From assembly GCF_050314555.1 (NCBI RefSeq), contig NZ_JBNPNH010000004.1, positions 1 through 64,000 of the forward strand: 64,000 nt of DNA, in the 5' to 3' direction. Under the pieces are notes generated by a model that did not search any database, had not been told where the DNA came from, and saw nothing but the letters and a program-made list of their open reading frames with translations. Position numbers and translations under genes: made by a program. How positions within the stretch are numbered: position 1 is the first letter of the stretch; every line of letters begins with the position of its first letter. Source of the DNA: Spyradosoma sp004558035. GTDB lineage: Bacteria > Verrucomicrobiota > Verrucomicrobiia > Opitutales > UBA953. This document shows positions 54,167 to 64,000 of this stretch, in pieces.

Positions 54167-56749
54167 TCACTTCCTATTACTTTTCAACTCCTGAACGTTC
54201 CCTCGCCCGACCGTCAGCGCGAGCGAGGCTTCGTCGCGCAGGAACTCGTTCGCGAAGCGCGTCAGGTCTTCCCGCGTCAGCGCCTCGATGCGCGCCTCGT
54301 GCTCGAGCGGCGCGTTCGGGGAGAGCCCGTTGAGCGCCGCCGTCGTCGCCGCCATCGCGCGGAAAAGCGGTCCCTGCATGCCCGAGCGGCCCGCGACGCG
54401 CATCGAAATCTTCGCGTCGCGGATTTCCTCGTCCGTCAGCCCGCCTTCGCGGACGCGGCGGATCTCCGCGCGCATCGCGTCGAGCACGGCGCGCGCGTTC
54501 TTCGCCTCCGTTCCCGCGTAGAGACGGAACATGCCGCATGCCTTCGCCGTCCGCCGCGCCGCCGCGACGTAGTAGGCGAGCCCGCGCTTTTCGCGGACTT
54601 CCGTGAACAGGCGGCTCGACATGCCGTTGAGCGCCGTCACCAGCAAATGCGCCGCGAAGCGCCGTTCGTCGCTCTCGCCCGCGTCCGGGAACGCGAGCTG
54701 GACGACCGTCTGCTCGCCGTCGAAGTCGAGCGTCTCCTCGCGCGCTTCCGTGACAGGCGTCGGCGGCGCGAAATCCGGCTCGACGAAAGCGCCGCGCGAC
54801 GGGAACGCCGCCGCGCCGAACGCCTCCTCGAGCGCGCCCAGAACGACGTCGCGCTCGAATTCGCCGCTGACGGCGAGCACCAGATTCTCCGGCGCGACGA
54901 CGCGCCCGTAAAGCGCGCGCACGTCCGCGAGCGTCATCGCCGCGAGCGCGTCTTCCGTGCCCAGCGCGGGCGTGCCGAGCGGACACGCCTTGCCGAAAAA
55001 ACGTTCCGTCAGGGCGTAGCGCGCGAAGCTCTCGATCTCGTCGCGCTTCGCGCGCAGCGTCGCGAGCTGCGCGTCGCGTTCCCGCGCGAAATTTTCTTCG
55101 GAGAAGCGCGGCGCCAGCAGCGCGTCGCGCAGCGTGTCGCGGGCGACGGAGAAATCCTCCGTCAGCGTCTCGAGCATGACCGAGAGCGATTCCGCGGAGC
55201 CCGTCGTCGTGAAGACGCCGCCGACGCTCTCGATTCTTTCCGCGACTTCCGCCGCCGAGAGCGTTCCCGCGTCGAGCGAAAGCAGCTCCGCGAGCAGCGA
55301 CGTCGCGCCCTTGCGCCTTTCGTCCTCGAACGCGCCGCCCGCGCGCAGCTCCGCGACGACCGAGACTTTCGGATAGCCCGCGACCGGCTGCAGCAGCACG
55401 CGCACGCCGTTCGCGAAGCGCACGTCCTCGAACGGCGGGCAACCCGAAGGCGCCGCCGCGCCCGGCGTCTCCGCGGGAACGGCGACCGTCGGGCGCTTCG
55501 CCTCGTAGGCGGAAAGCGTCCGCGCGTTTTCGTGAAAATATTTGTCCGCGACGCGGCGGACGTCGTCCGGCGTCAGCGCGCGGATTTTTTCGAACGCGAC
55601 GCGCGTCGCGCCGAGTTCGCTTTCGACCGCTTCGGAGCCGAGCGCCGCCGCCGTCGACTGCACCGAACGGCGCGACGTCACCAGCCCGACGAGCATCTGC
55701 CGCACCGTCTTTTCCAGCAGCTTCGCGGGAACGCCGTCGCGCGCGACCCTGCCGACGACGTCCTCGATCGCGGCTTCGACGGCGGCGCGCTTGTCGAGAT
55801 CGGCGACGTAGCCGACCCAGAACATGCCTTCGCCCGCGGGCGTCCAGCGCGTCGCCTCGAGCTCGTGCACAAGCCCGCGCTTTTCGTGAAGCTCGTTCCA
55901 GAGCAGAGAGGAATCGCCGAGCCCGAGCAGCGCGGCGAGCGCGCGGAGCGCCGGCGCGTCCTCGTGCGCCGCTCCGGGAACGCGCCAGACCGCGCAGCCG
56001 CGGAGCACGTTCACGTCGCCGCGTAGCGTCGTCTCGCGCGGCGCGAGCTGCGGCGGCTCCGCGGGAACGACGGCCGCGCAGCCGGCGCGCGCGGGAACGA
56101 CGCCGAAATGCTTTTCCGCGAGCGCGAAGACCGCCTCCGCCTCCAGATCGCCCGCGACGACGACGCTGATCGCGCCCGGCGCGTAGCGTTTTTCGAAATG
56201 CGCGCGGAGCTGTTCGACGCCGATTCCGCGGAAGATTTCCCGCCTGCCGATGACGGGCACGCGCAGCGGGTGCTCGCGGAAGACGGTCGCGCGCGTCGCG
56301 TCCGAAATCCGCTCGTCGGGATCGTCCGCGCACATGTCGATTTCGCGCAGAATCACGTCCTTTTCGAGCGCGGCGTCGGCGGCGTCGAAACGCGGGAACA
56401 GCGTCATCTGCGCGAGCGCGTCGAACGCCGTTTCCGCGAACTCCGCGGGCAGATCGACGTGATAGACCGTGCGCGTGAACGTCGTGTAGGCGTTCATGAA
56501 TCCGCCCTTCGCGGAGACCGTCTTCGCGAGCGCCTCGGCGGAATATTTCTCCGTGCCCTTGAAGACCATGTGCTCGATGAAGTGCGAGACGCCGCCGCCG
56601 AGCAGCTCGCCTTCGTGAACGCTGCCGCTTTTCACCCAGACCTGCACAGAGGCGAGGCCCGAAGGCGGCGTCTTGCGGAAAAAGACGCGGACGCCGTTCG
56701 CGAGCGTCGTCCGCGCGGGCGGAACGGTCAAAGAGTCGAAAAAGTTCAT
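54167..56749 (-). CDS. M16 family zinc peptidase (two M16 repeats)
   Basis: 860 residues. The inverzincin motif HFIEH is at residues 56-60, with the distal glutamate Glu136 in ILREIDM, so the first domain is catalytic; the second half (from about 440: FEDVRFANGVRVLLQPVAGY) repeats the fold without HxxEH, as in pitrilysin-type proteins. No signal peptide. Cleaves peptides in a clamshell chamber. Divergent from metY. Confidence 0.93.
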   Translation of the reverse strand: MNFFDSLTVPPARTTLANGVRVFFRKTPPSGLASVQVWVKSGSVHEGELLGGGVSHFIEHMVFKGTEKYSAEALAKTVSAKGGFMNAYTTFTRTVYHVDLPAEFAETAFDALAQMTLFPRFDAADAALEKDVILREIDMCADDPDERISDATRATVFREHPLRVPVIGRREIFRGIGVEQLRAHFEKRYAPGAISVVVAGDLEAEAVFALAEKHFGVVPARAGCAAVVPAEPPQLAPRETTLRGDVNVLRGCAVWRVPGAAHEDAPALRALAALLGLGDSSLLWNELHEKRGLVHELEATRWTPAGEGMFWVGYVADLDKRAAVEAAIEDVVGRVARDGVPAKLLEKTVRQMLVGLVTSRRSVQSTAAALGSEAVESELGATRVAFEKIRALTPDDVRRVADKYFHENARTLSAYEAKRPTVAVPAETPGAAAPSGCPPFEDVRFANGVRVLLQPVAGYPKVSVVAELRAGGAFEDERRKGATSLLAELLSLDAGTLSAAEVAERIESVGGVFTTTGSAESLSVMLETLTEDFSVARDTLRDALLAPRFSEENFARERDAQLATLRAKRDEIESFARYALTERFFGKACPLGTPALGTEDALAAMTLADVRALYGRVVAPENLVLAVSGEFERDVVLGALEEAFGAAAFPSRGAFVEPDFAPPTPVTEAREETLDFDGEQTVVQLAFPDAGESDERRFAAHLLVTALNGMSSRLFTEVREKRGLAYYVAAARRTAKACGMFRLYAGTEAKNARAVLDAMRAEIRRVREGGLTDEEIRDAKISMRVAGRSGMQGPLFRAMAATTAALNGLSPNAPLEHEARIEALTREDLTRFANEFLRDEASLALTVGRGNVQELKSNRK

Positions 56750-56849
56750 GCGCTCAGCTTAAAGCCGTCCGCGCCGCGTTTCGAGACTAAGCCGCGGGCG
56801 CGGGGAAAACCGTTGAAACCTGCGCGCGTTCCCGCGAGAATAGAGGCTT

Positions 56850-58112
56850 ATGCAAAAAGAAACTCAATGCCTCCACGCCGGCTACGAGCCGAAGAACGGT
56901 GAACCGCGCGCGCTCCCGATCTGCCAGAGCACGACGTTCAAATACGATTCCACGAAACACATCGGCGACCTCTTCGATCTGACCGCCGCCGGGCATTTCT
57001 ATTCCCGTCTCTCCAACCCGACGGTGGACGCCGTCGAACAGAAGATCGCCGCGCTCGAAGGCGGCGTCGGCGCGCTGTGCACCTCGTCCGGCCAGGCGGC
57101 GTCGTTCACCGCGCTCGCGACGATTCTCAAGGCGGGCGACCACTTCGTCTCCGCCGCCGCGATCTACGGCGGGACCGTCAATCTCTTCGCGGTGACGCTG
57201 AAGCGCTTCGGCATCGAATGCACGTTCGTGGACGCCGACGCTCCCGCCGAGGAGATCCAGAAAGCGTTCCGCCCGAACACGAAGGCGGTCTTCGGCGAAA
57301 CGCTCGCCAATCCCGCGCTCGCCGTCTGCGACATCGAAAAGCTCGCGAAGCTCGCCCACGCGAACGGCGTGCCGCTGATCATCGACAACACGTTCCCGAC
57401 GCCGATCCTGTGCCGCCCGATCGAGTTCGGCGCGGACGTCGTCGTCCACTCCACGACGAAATACATGGACGGGCACGCGCTCTGCGTCGGCGGCGTCGTC
57501 GTCGATTCGGGCAATTTCGACTGGACGAACGGCAAGTTCCCCGAGTTCACGGAGCCGGACGAATCCTACCACGGCATCGTCTATTCTCGGGCGTTCGGCA
57601 AGGCGGCGTACATCGTGAAGGCGCGCGTGCAGATGATGCGCGACCTGGGCATGACGCCCGCCGCGAACTCCGCGTTCCTGCTCAACGTCGGACTGGAGAC
57701 GCTCGCCGTGCGCATGCCGCAGTACTGCCGCAACGCGCAGAAGGTCGCCGAATTCCTTTCGGCGCATCCGAAGATCGAATCGATTTCCTATCCGGGTCTG
57801 TCCGGCGACAAGTACCACGCGCTCGCGAAAAAGTACCTGCCGAACGGCTGCGCGGGCGTGATGAGCGTCGTCGTCAAGGGCGGGCGCGAGGGCGCGGCGA
57901 AGTTCCTCGACTCGCTCCGGCTCGCGACGCAGTGCGTGCACGTCGCCGACATCCGCACCTGCGCGCTGCACCCGGCGAGCTCGACGCACCGCCAGCTGAC
58001 GGACGCGCAGCTCGCCGCCGCCGGCATTCCGCAGGGGCTTGTCCGCATCTCCGTCGGGCTCGAAAACGCCGACGACGTGATCGCCGACCTCGCGCAGGCT
58101 CTGGAAAAATGA
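56850..58112 (+). CDS. metY: O-acetylhomoserine (thiol)-lyase
   Basis: 420 residues. PLP enzyme of the Cys/Met-metabolism family; Schiff-base Lys204 in VVHSTTKYMDGHA. N-terminus TQCLHAGYEPKNGEPRALPI, YSRLSNPTVDAVEQKIAALE and GNFDWTNGKFPEFTEPDESY favour MetY over MetB/MetC. Makes homocysteine from O-acetylhomoserine and sulfide. AGAGG lies 3 nt before ATG. No SAM riboswitch seen in the 100-bp gap. sufE follows after 79 bp. Confidence 0.93.
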   Translation: MQKETQCLHAGYEPKNGEPRALPICQSTTFKYDSTKHIGDLFDLTAAGHFYSRLSNPTVDAVEQKIAALEGGVGALCTSSGQAASFTALATILKAGDHFVSAAAIYGGTVNLFAVTLKRFGIECTFVDADAPAEEIQKAFRPNTKAVFGETLANPALAVCDIEKLAKLAHANGVPLIIDNTFPTPILCRPIEFGADVVVHSTTKYMDGHALCVGGVVVDSGNFDWTNGKFPEFTEPDESYHGIVYSRAFGKAAYIVKARVQMMRDLGMTPAANSAFLLNVGLETLAVRMPQYCRNAQKVAEFLSAHPKIESISYPGLSGDKYHALAKKYLPNGCAGVMSVVVKGGREGAAKFLDSLRLATQCVHVADIRTCALHPASSTHRQLTDAQLAAAGIPQGLVRISVGLENADDVIADLAQALEK

Positions 58113-58191
58113 CCGTTTCCGCGCCGCGCGCGCTCCCGCCTCCGTCGCGCGGGAACGCGCGCGGCGCGGCATTCCGAAAAATTTCAGCATC

Positions 58192-58602
58192 ATGACGCTC
58201 AAAGAAAAACACGCGGAAATCCTCGCGGAGCTCGAGCCCTTCGAAGACCCGCAGGACCGCTTCCAGTACATCATCGACTGCGCGAAGGCCGCGCCGGCGT
58301 TCCCGGACGAGCTGCGCCGCGACGAATTTCTCGTCGAAGGCTGCACGTCGAACCTGTGGCTGATCTGCTCGTTCGAAAACGGCGCGTGCCGCTTCCGCGC
58401 GGACGCCGACGCCGTCATCGCCAAGGGAATCGCGCTGCTGATCTGCAATTACTTCGACGGCGCCGCGCCCGATGAAATTCTCGCCGACGACGCGGACTTC
58501 CTCGCCTCCGTCGGCATCGACCAGCATCTTTCGCCGAACCGCCGCAACGGGCTCGCCGGGCTCGTCGCGAAGATCCACGCCTTCGCCGCCGCGCACCGAT
58601 GA
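58192..58602 (+). CDS. sufE: SufE-like cysteine desulfuration protein
   Basis: 136 residues. EGCTSNLWLICSF carries the persulfide-accepting Cys51. DPQDRFQYIIDCAKAAPAFP and LSPNRRNGLAGLVAKI are family-typical. SufE takes sulfur from SufS for Fe-S assembly; sufS is not nearby. Overlaps the next gene by ATGA. Confidence 0.95.
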   Translation: MTLKEKHAEILAELEPFEDPQDRFQYIIDCAKAAPAFPDELRRDEFLVEGCTSNLWLICSFENGACRFRADADAVIAKGIALLICNYFDGAAPDEILADDADFLASVGIDQHLSPNRRNGLAGLVAKIHAFAAAHR

Positions 58603-59474
58603 AGCCGCTCCCCGAAGAAGTCGCCGCGCTCTATCCGTTCCCGTCCCGTTTCTTCGAGACCGACGCCGGGCGCATGCATTTTCTGGATACGGGCGCAGGA
58701 ACGCGCGGCACGGTCGTGCTGCTGCACGGCAACCCGTCGTGGTCGTTTCTGTGGCGAGATCTCGTGAAGGCGCTCGCCGCGCGCGGATTCCGCTGCGTCG
58801 CGCCCGACCACGTGGGCATGGGGCTTTCCGACAAGCCGCGGAAATTCCTGCGCCTCGCGGACCGCATCGCGCATGTCGAGGCGCTGCTCGCGCATCTCGG
58901 CGTCGAAAAATTTTCGCTCTGCGTGCACGACTGGGGCGGCGCAATCGGCTGCGGCGTCGCGGGGCGAGCGCCGGAACGCGTCGAAAAGCTCGTGATCACG
59001 AACACGGCGGCGTTCCGTTCCCGCCGCATTCCGCTGCGCATCGCGCTGTGCAAGGTCGCGGGGCTCGGACCGTTTCTCGTCGAGCGCTTCAACGCGTTCG
59101 CGCTGCCGGCGACGTTCATGGCGGTGACGAAAAAAATGCCCGCCGCCGTCAAGGCGGGTTTTCTCCTGCCCTACGGCTCGCCGCGGGAACGCTCCGCGGT
59201 GGCGAATTTCGTGCGCGACATTCCGCTCGGGCCGAGTCATCCGTCCTACGCGACGCTGCGCGACGTCGAAGCCGGGCTGGAAAAGCTCCGCGGCAAGCCC
59301 ATACTCGTCGCCTGGGGCGGGCGCGACTTCTGCTTCGACGACGCGTTCTACGCCGAATGGCGGCGGCGCTTCCCCGAGGCGAAGACTCTCTACCGCGCCG
59401 ACGCCGGGCACTACCTGCTCGAAGACGCCGGCGAGGAGATCGTTCCCGCCGTCGCCGATTTTCTGGAGGCGTGA
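58599..59474 (+). CDS. OleB/haloalkane-dehalogenase-like alpha/beta hydrolase
   Basis: 291 residues. Oxyanion HGNPSWSFLWRDLV, nucleophile Asp111 in VHDWGGAIG, catalytic His271 in DAGHYLLED. An aspartate nucleophile marks the haloalkane-dehalogenase clan; NTAAF, ERFNAFA and VRDIPLGPSHPSY resemble OleB, the beta-lactone decarboxylase of hydrocarbon synthesis. OleA, C and D are not in the window, so true dehalogenase or other hydrolase activity is possible. Translationally coupled to sufE. Confidence 0.78.
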   Translation: MKPLPEEVAALYPFPSRFFETDAGRMHFLDTGAGTRGTVVLLHGNPSWSFLWRDLVKALAARGFRCVAPDHVGMGLSDKPRKFLRLADRIAHVEALLAHLGVEKFSLCVHDWGGAIGCGVAGRAPERVEKLVITNTAAFRSRRIPLRIALCKVAGLGPFLVERFNAFALPATFMAVTKKMPAAVKAGFLLPYGSPRERSAVANFVRDIPLGPSHPSYATLRDVEAGLEKLRGKPILVAWGGRDFCFDDAFYAEWRRRFPEAKTLYRADAGHYLLEDAGEEIVPAVADFLEA

Positions 59475-59493
59475 CGGCGCGCCGCGTTCCCGC

Positions 59494-60834
59494 ATGAAGA
59501 CGCTTCGAGAAAAGGCCGCCGCGCTCGCGGAAGCGTTTCCGCGGGAACGGCTCGAAGCGCGCGCGCTCGCGGAAATCGCGCGCGAGGCGGCGGGCGGCGC
59601 GCCGGTCGCGGTCGCATGCTCGGGCGGGCTCGATTCGCTCGCGGCGCTGCTGCTCGCGTGGGCGCATTTTCCGGAGGCGCGCGCGCGGCTCGTCGCGTTG
59701 CACTTCAACCACGCGAAGCGCGGCGCGGAGGCGGACGCGGACGCGCGTTTCGTCGGCGAAGCCTGCCGCGAGCTCGGCGTCGGCTTCGTCTCCGAAAAGC
59801 TCGCGGCGGACGCGGCGGCGCGCGCGCGTTCCGAAGGCGCCCTGCGCGCGGCGCGGCTGGATTTCTTCGCGCGGGCGATGCGGGAACGCGGCGCGACGCT
59901 TCTCGTGCAGGGGCACCAGGCGGACGACGTCGCGGAATCGCTGCTGATGCGCGTCTGCCGCGGCGCGGGAACGGACGGGCTCGCCGCTCCGCGCCCCGTT
60001 TCGCGGCTCGCGGACGGACGCGTCTTCGCGCGCCCGCTGCTGACGATCTCCAGGGACGAACTCGCGCGCGCGGCGCGGAGCCTCGCGCTCGCGTGGCGCG
60101 AGGACGCGAGCAACGCCGCGCCGGATTTTTTCCGCAACCGCGTGCGCGGCGCGGTCCTGCCCGCGCTGAAGGGCGCCGCGCCGTTCACGAACTTCGCGCG
60201 GACGCGCGCGCTCGCCGAAGAGGACGCGGACGCGCTCGACGCGCTCGCGGCGCGTTCGCGGCTCGGCGAAACGCGCCTTCCCGCGATCGCGCGGCGACAG
60301 CTCCGGAAGATTTTTCTCGAAAAAAAAATCTCGCCCGGCGCGAAGAATTTCGACGCGCTCGTCGCGGCGGTCTGCGCGGGAACGCCGCTGAAGTTTTCCG
60401 CGGGAACGCGCGCGGTCGTCTGGGACGGCGAGCGCCTGGAAATCGCGGACGAAAAACCGGGTGAAAGCGCCGCGAGGGAATTTTTCTTCGAACAGGAAAT
60501 CGTCGCGGTGACGCCGGAGCTTTTCGAGGCGATCCGCGCGGGCGCGTTCCCGCCGACGGAGACGGTCTTTCTCGCGGGCGCGCCGGAGGTCTTCGCGCGC
60601 GCGCGCCTGCCCGGCGACCGCTACCGCCCGCTCGGCGCGCCGGGGGGAAAATCCGTCGCGCGCCTCTTCACCGACAGGAAAATCCCGCGCGCGGAACGGA
60701 GCGCCCTGCCCGTCTTCGCGGACGGCACGGGAATTGCATGGATTCCGGGACTTCCTCCCGCCGAGCGTTTCCGCGTGCGCGCGGCGGGAACGACGGCTCT
60801 GCGGTTGACTTACCGCAAGCCTTCTTTAACTTAA
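59494..60834 (+). CDS. tilS: tRNA(Ile)-lysidine synthase
   Basis: 446 residues. PP-loop SGGLDS at 43-48, HFNHAKRGAEADADARFV, and HQADDVAESLLMRVCRGAG. C-terminal TilS domain with LPGDRYRPLGAPGGKSVARL. Converts the CAU wobble cytidine of tRNA-Ile2 to lysidine so AUA is read; essential. 16 bp before ftsH, a widely conserved pair. Confidence 0.95.
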   Translation: MKTLREKAAALAEAFPRERLEARALAEIAREAAGGAPVAVACSGGLDSLAALLLAWAHFPEARARLVALHFNHAKRGAEADADARFVGEACRELGVGFVSEKLAADAAARARSEGALRAARLDFFARAMRERGATLLVQGHQADDVAESLLMRVCRGAGTDGLAAPRPVSRLADGRVFARPLLTISRDELARAARSLALAWREDASNAAPDFFRNRVRGAVLPALKGAAPFTNFARTRALAEEDADALDALAARSRLGETRLPAIARRQLRKIFLEKKISPGAKNFDALVAAVCAGTPLKFSAGTRAVVWDGERLEIADEKPGESAAREFFFEQEIVAVTPELFEAIRAGAFPPTETVFLAGAPEVFARARLPGDRYRPLGAPGGKSVARLFTDRKIPRAERSALPVFADGTGIAWIPGLPPAERFRVRAAGTTALRLTYRKPSLT

Positions 60835-60850
60835 ACCATTCACATTTTTC

Positions 60851-62842
<1,992 letters not shown>

Positions 62843-62844
62843 CC

Positions 62845-62890
62845 CCGCGCGCCGCGGGAACGCGCGGCGGCGGCTTCGCCGAAATTTTCC
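62845..62890 (+). terminator. Possible terminator after ftsH
   Basis: Two adjacent GC hairpins (CCGCGCG/CGCGCGG and GGCG-GCTT-CGCC) followed by GAAATTTTCCTTATTTT. The first loop includes GGGAACG. Confidence 0.45.
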
Positions 62891-63181
62891 TTATTTTCAC
62901 GGATTCTCTCGTCAGAATATCGTCTGCGGCGGTCTGCAGACACGTTGCACTTCTTTCTTTAACTTCCCTTTAACTCCGCGGTCAAAATCTTTGCGTCTTT
63001 GCGCCTTGGCGGGGGAAAATCGCCGTCGCGGCGCTCTCGGGAAAAGGTCGCCGAAAAATCGTGCTTTTCCTCGTGCTTCCGCGGACGCCGAAGGCGCGTG
63101 AAAAACGGCTTTCGCGGTGCAAAACCTCCTGCCGAAATGCGGCTTGCACACCGAATGGGAAATTCGGTATGCTTCGGGGCG
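62891..63181. other. Gap before the LPS-type glycosyltransferase gene
   Basis: About 290 bp without a supported gene. It contains TCTTTGCGTCTTTGCGCCTT near 62988 (dispersed phrase-type word), purine-rich low-complexity stretches, and a hairpin ACCGAAT-GGGA-AATTCGGT near 63150. No strong promoter match. Confidence 0.5.
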
Positions 63182-63982
63182 ATGTTTCCCCAGCCGAAAG
63201 TCCCGCTCTCCGTCGTCGTCGTCGCCCGCAACGAGGAAAAGAACATGCGCGAATTTCTGGACGGTCTCGCGTTCGCGGAGGAGATCGTCGTCGTTGATGA
63301 TTTTTCGGAGGACGCCACGGCGGAAATCGCGCGGGAACGCGGCGCGAAAGTCTTTCGCCGCGCGATGAACGGCGATTGGGGCGCGCAACAGACTTTTGCC
63401 ATAGAACAGGCAACGCAGGAGTGGGTTCTGCTTCTCGACTGCGACGAACGCGTCACCCCCGAGCTCGCGGCGGAAATCCGCGAACGCGTCGCGTGCGGCG
63501 AGAAACGCGCCTACGCCGTCCGCCGCGTCAATCATTTCAAGGGCGTCCGCGTGAATCACGGCGTGCTGCGTCCGGACTGGGTGCCGCGCCTGCTGCCGCG
63601 CGCGGGAACGCGCGTCGAAGGCTTCGTGCATCCGAAAATCATCTTCAACTGCCCGCCCGCGCGGCTGCGCGCGCCGCTGCTTCACTTCACCTACGACACG
63701 TGGCGCGCCTATCTCGGCAAATTCGAAAAATACACGCGGCTCGCGGCGGAAAAGGCGTTCGCCGAAGGCAAGCGCGCGCGGTTTTTCCGCGACGTCGTGC
63801 TGCGCCCGGCGTTCGCGTTCTTCAAGATGTACGTGCTGCAGGGCGGCTTTCTCGACGGGAAGATCGGCTGGATTCTCTCCGCGAATCACTACTTCTACAC
63901 GGAAATGAAATACGTGCGCCTCTACTTCCTGCAGCGGGAACGCGACGCCGCGCGCGGCGCGGAAAGCGAGGCGCGTCGATGA
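63182..63982 (+). CDS. LPS-core-type family 2 glycosyltransferase (WaaE/KdtX-like)
   Basis: 266 residues from ATG 63182; the frame is open upstream, but the GT-A start LSVVVVARNEEKNMREFLDG follows this ATG directly. EEIVVVDDFSEDATAEIARE, then WVLLLDCDERVTPELAAEI holds the DxD. The later RLLHF-like HFTYDTWRAYLGKFEKYTRL and VLRPAFAFFKMYVLQGGFLD are typical of heptose/glucose transferases of LPS inner core. Ends in ATGA overlap with the next gene. Confidence 0.88.
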   Translation: MFPQPKVPLSVVVVARNEEKNMREFLDGLAFAEEIVVVDDFSEDATAEIARERGAKVFRRAMNGDWGAQQTFAIEQATQEWVLLLDCDERVTPELAAEIRERVACGEKRAYAVRRVNHFKGVRVNHGVLRPDWVPRLLPRAGTRVEGFVHPKIIFNCPPARLRAPLLHFTYDTWRAYLGKFEKYTRLAAEKAFAEGKRARFFRDVVLRPAFAFFKMYVLQGGFLDGKIGWILSANHYFYTEMKYVRLYFLQRERDAARGAESEARR

Positions 63983-64000
63983 GGCGTTTCGCGCGGGCGC
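63979..64000 (+). CDS. Start of a downstream gene (partial)
   Basis: The ATG at 63979 overlaps the previous stop as ATGA and reads MRRFARA before the window ends. Coupling to a GT2 gene of LPS type suggests another LPS or sugar gene, but nothing more can be said. Confidence 0.4.

Noticed and set aside
56750..56849. SAM riboswitch upstream of metY
   Set aside because: The 100-bp divergent gap has no conserved SAM-I or SAM-II core and no terminator hairpin.

Overview
The window is 64 kb of GC-rich (about 60%) bacterial chromosome with mostly ordinary housekeeping genes, one very large mobile-element-type gene at the left edge, and a surface-polysaccharide locus whose gaps are filled with repeats. 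Gene content and protein style (a GbsR-like regulator, DUF481 and BBP2-type barrels, two GH20 hexosaminidases, an Opitutae-like set of intergenic repeats) suggest a Verrucomicrobiota member, perhaps of the Opitutae/Opitutales. This is inference: no 16S gene is present.

Layout. 1-8.8 kb: a >2,850-residue phage/ICE-type 'polyvalent' protein (minus strand), bracketed by 37-bp identical direct repeats, apparently frameshifted near its N-terminus. 8.9-16.1 kb: outer-membrane DUF481 protein, gatC-gatA, a secreted GH20 hexosaminidase and aroA. 16.3-21.1 kb: tRNA-Tyr, rpsB-tsf, a small membrane ORF, leuD, rplM-rpsI and an orphan BtuF-like binding protein. 21.2-38.1 kb (all minus): tRNA-Thr, tuf, tRNA-Trp, secE, nusG, rplKAJL, rpoB, rpoC, then, after only 68 bp and no visible terminator, an exopolysaccharide export module (BBP2 barrel, Wza-like lipoprotein, Wzc-like tyrosine kinase) ending at a perfect palindromic terminator. 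38.2-39.1 kb: a hypothetical membrane-anchored protein and tRNA-Ser. 39.5-48.3 kb: regulator, GT2, Wzx flippase, FrhB-like Fe-S protein, pyruvyl transferase, GT32, wecB, GT32; several genes here overlap by ATGA and are AT-richer than their surroundings. 48.3-49.1 kb: a repeat mosaic. 49.1-64 kb: guaA, second GH20, RmlD-like reductase, M16 peptidase, metY, sufE, OleB-like hydrolase, tilS, ftsH and an LPS-core-type GT2.

How genes work together. The central block is the classical transcription/translation supercluster. The export module after rpoC and the assembly locus at 40-48 kb supply complementary halves of a capsule/EPS pathway (sugar nucleotide, transferases, modification, flippase, chain-length kinase, export lipoprotein, outer-membrane barrel); no Wzy polymerase or initiating transferase was recognised.

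Most unusual signals: (1) the word GGGAACG/CGTTCCC is extremely over-represented in genes and in terminators, like an uptake sequence or HIP1-type word; (2) paired 20-bp hairpins with compensatory stem changes form REPIN/MITE-like elements around the polysaccharide genes; (3) the polyvalent protein has recurrent R-[KY/F]-S-L-type separators between toxin-like domains, a homopolymer frameshift, and flanking repeats that suggest a tandem or mobile unit; (4) RpoC appears to have lost all four ligands of its second zinc site. Counts and alignments are by eye.
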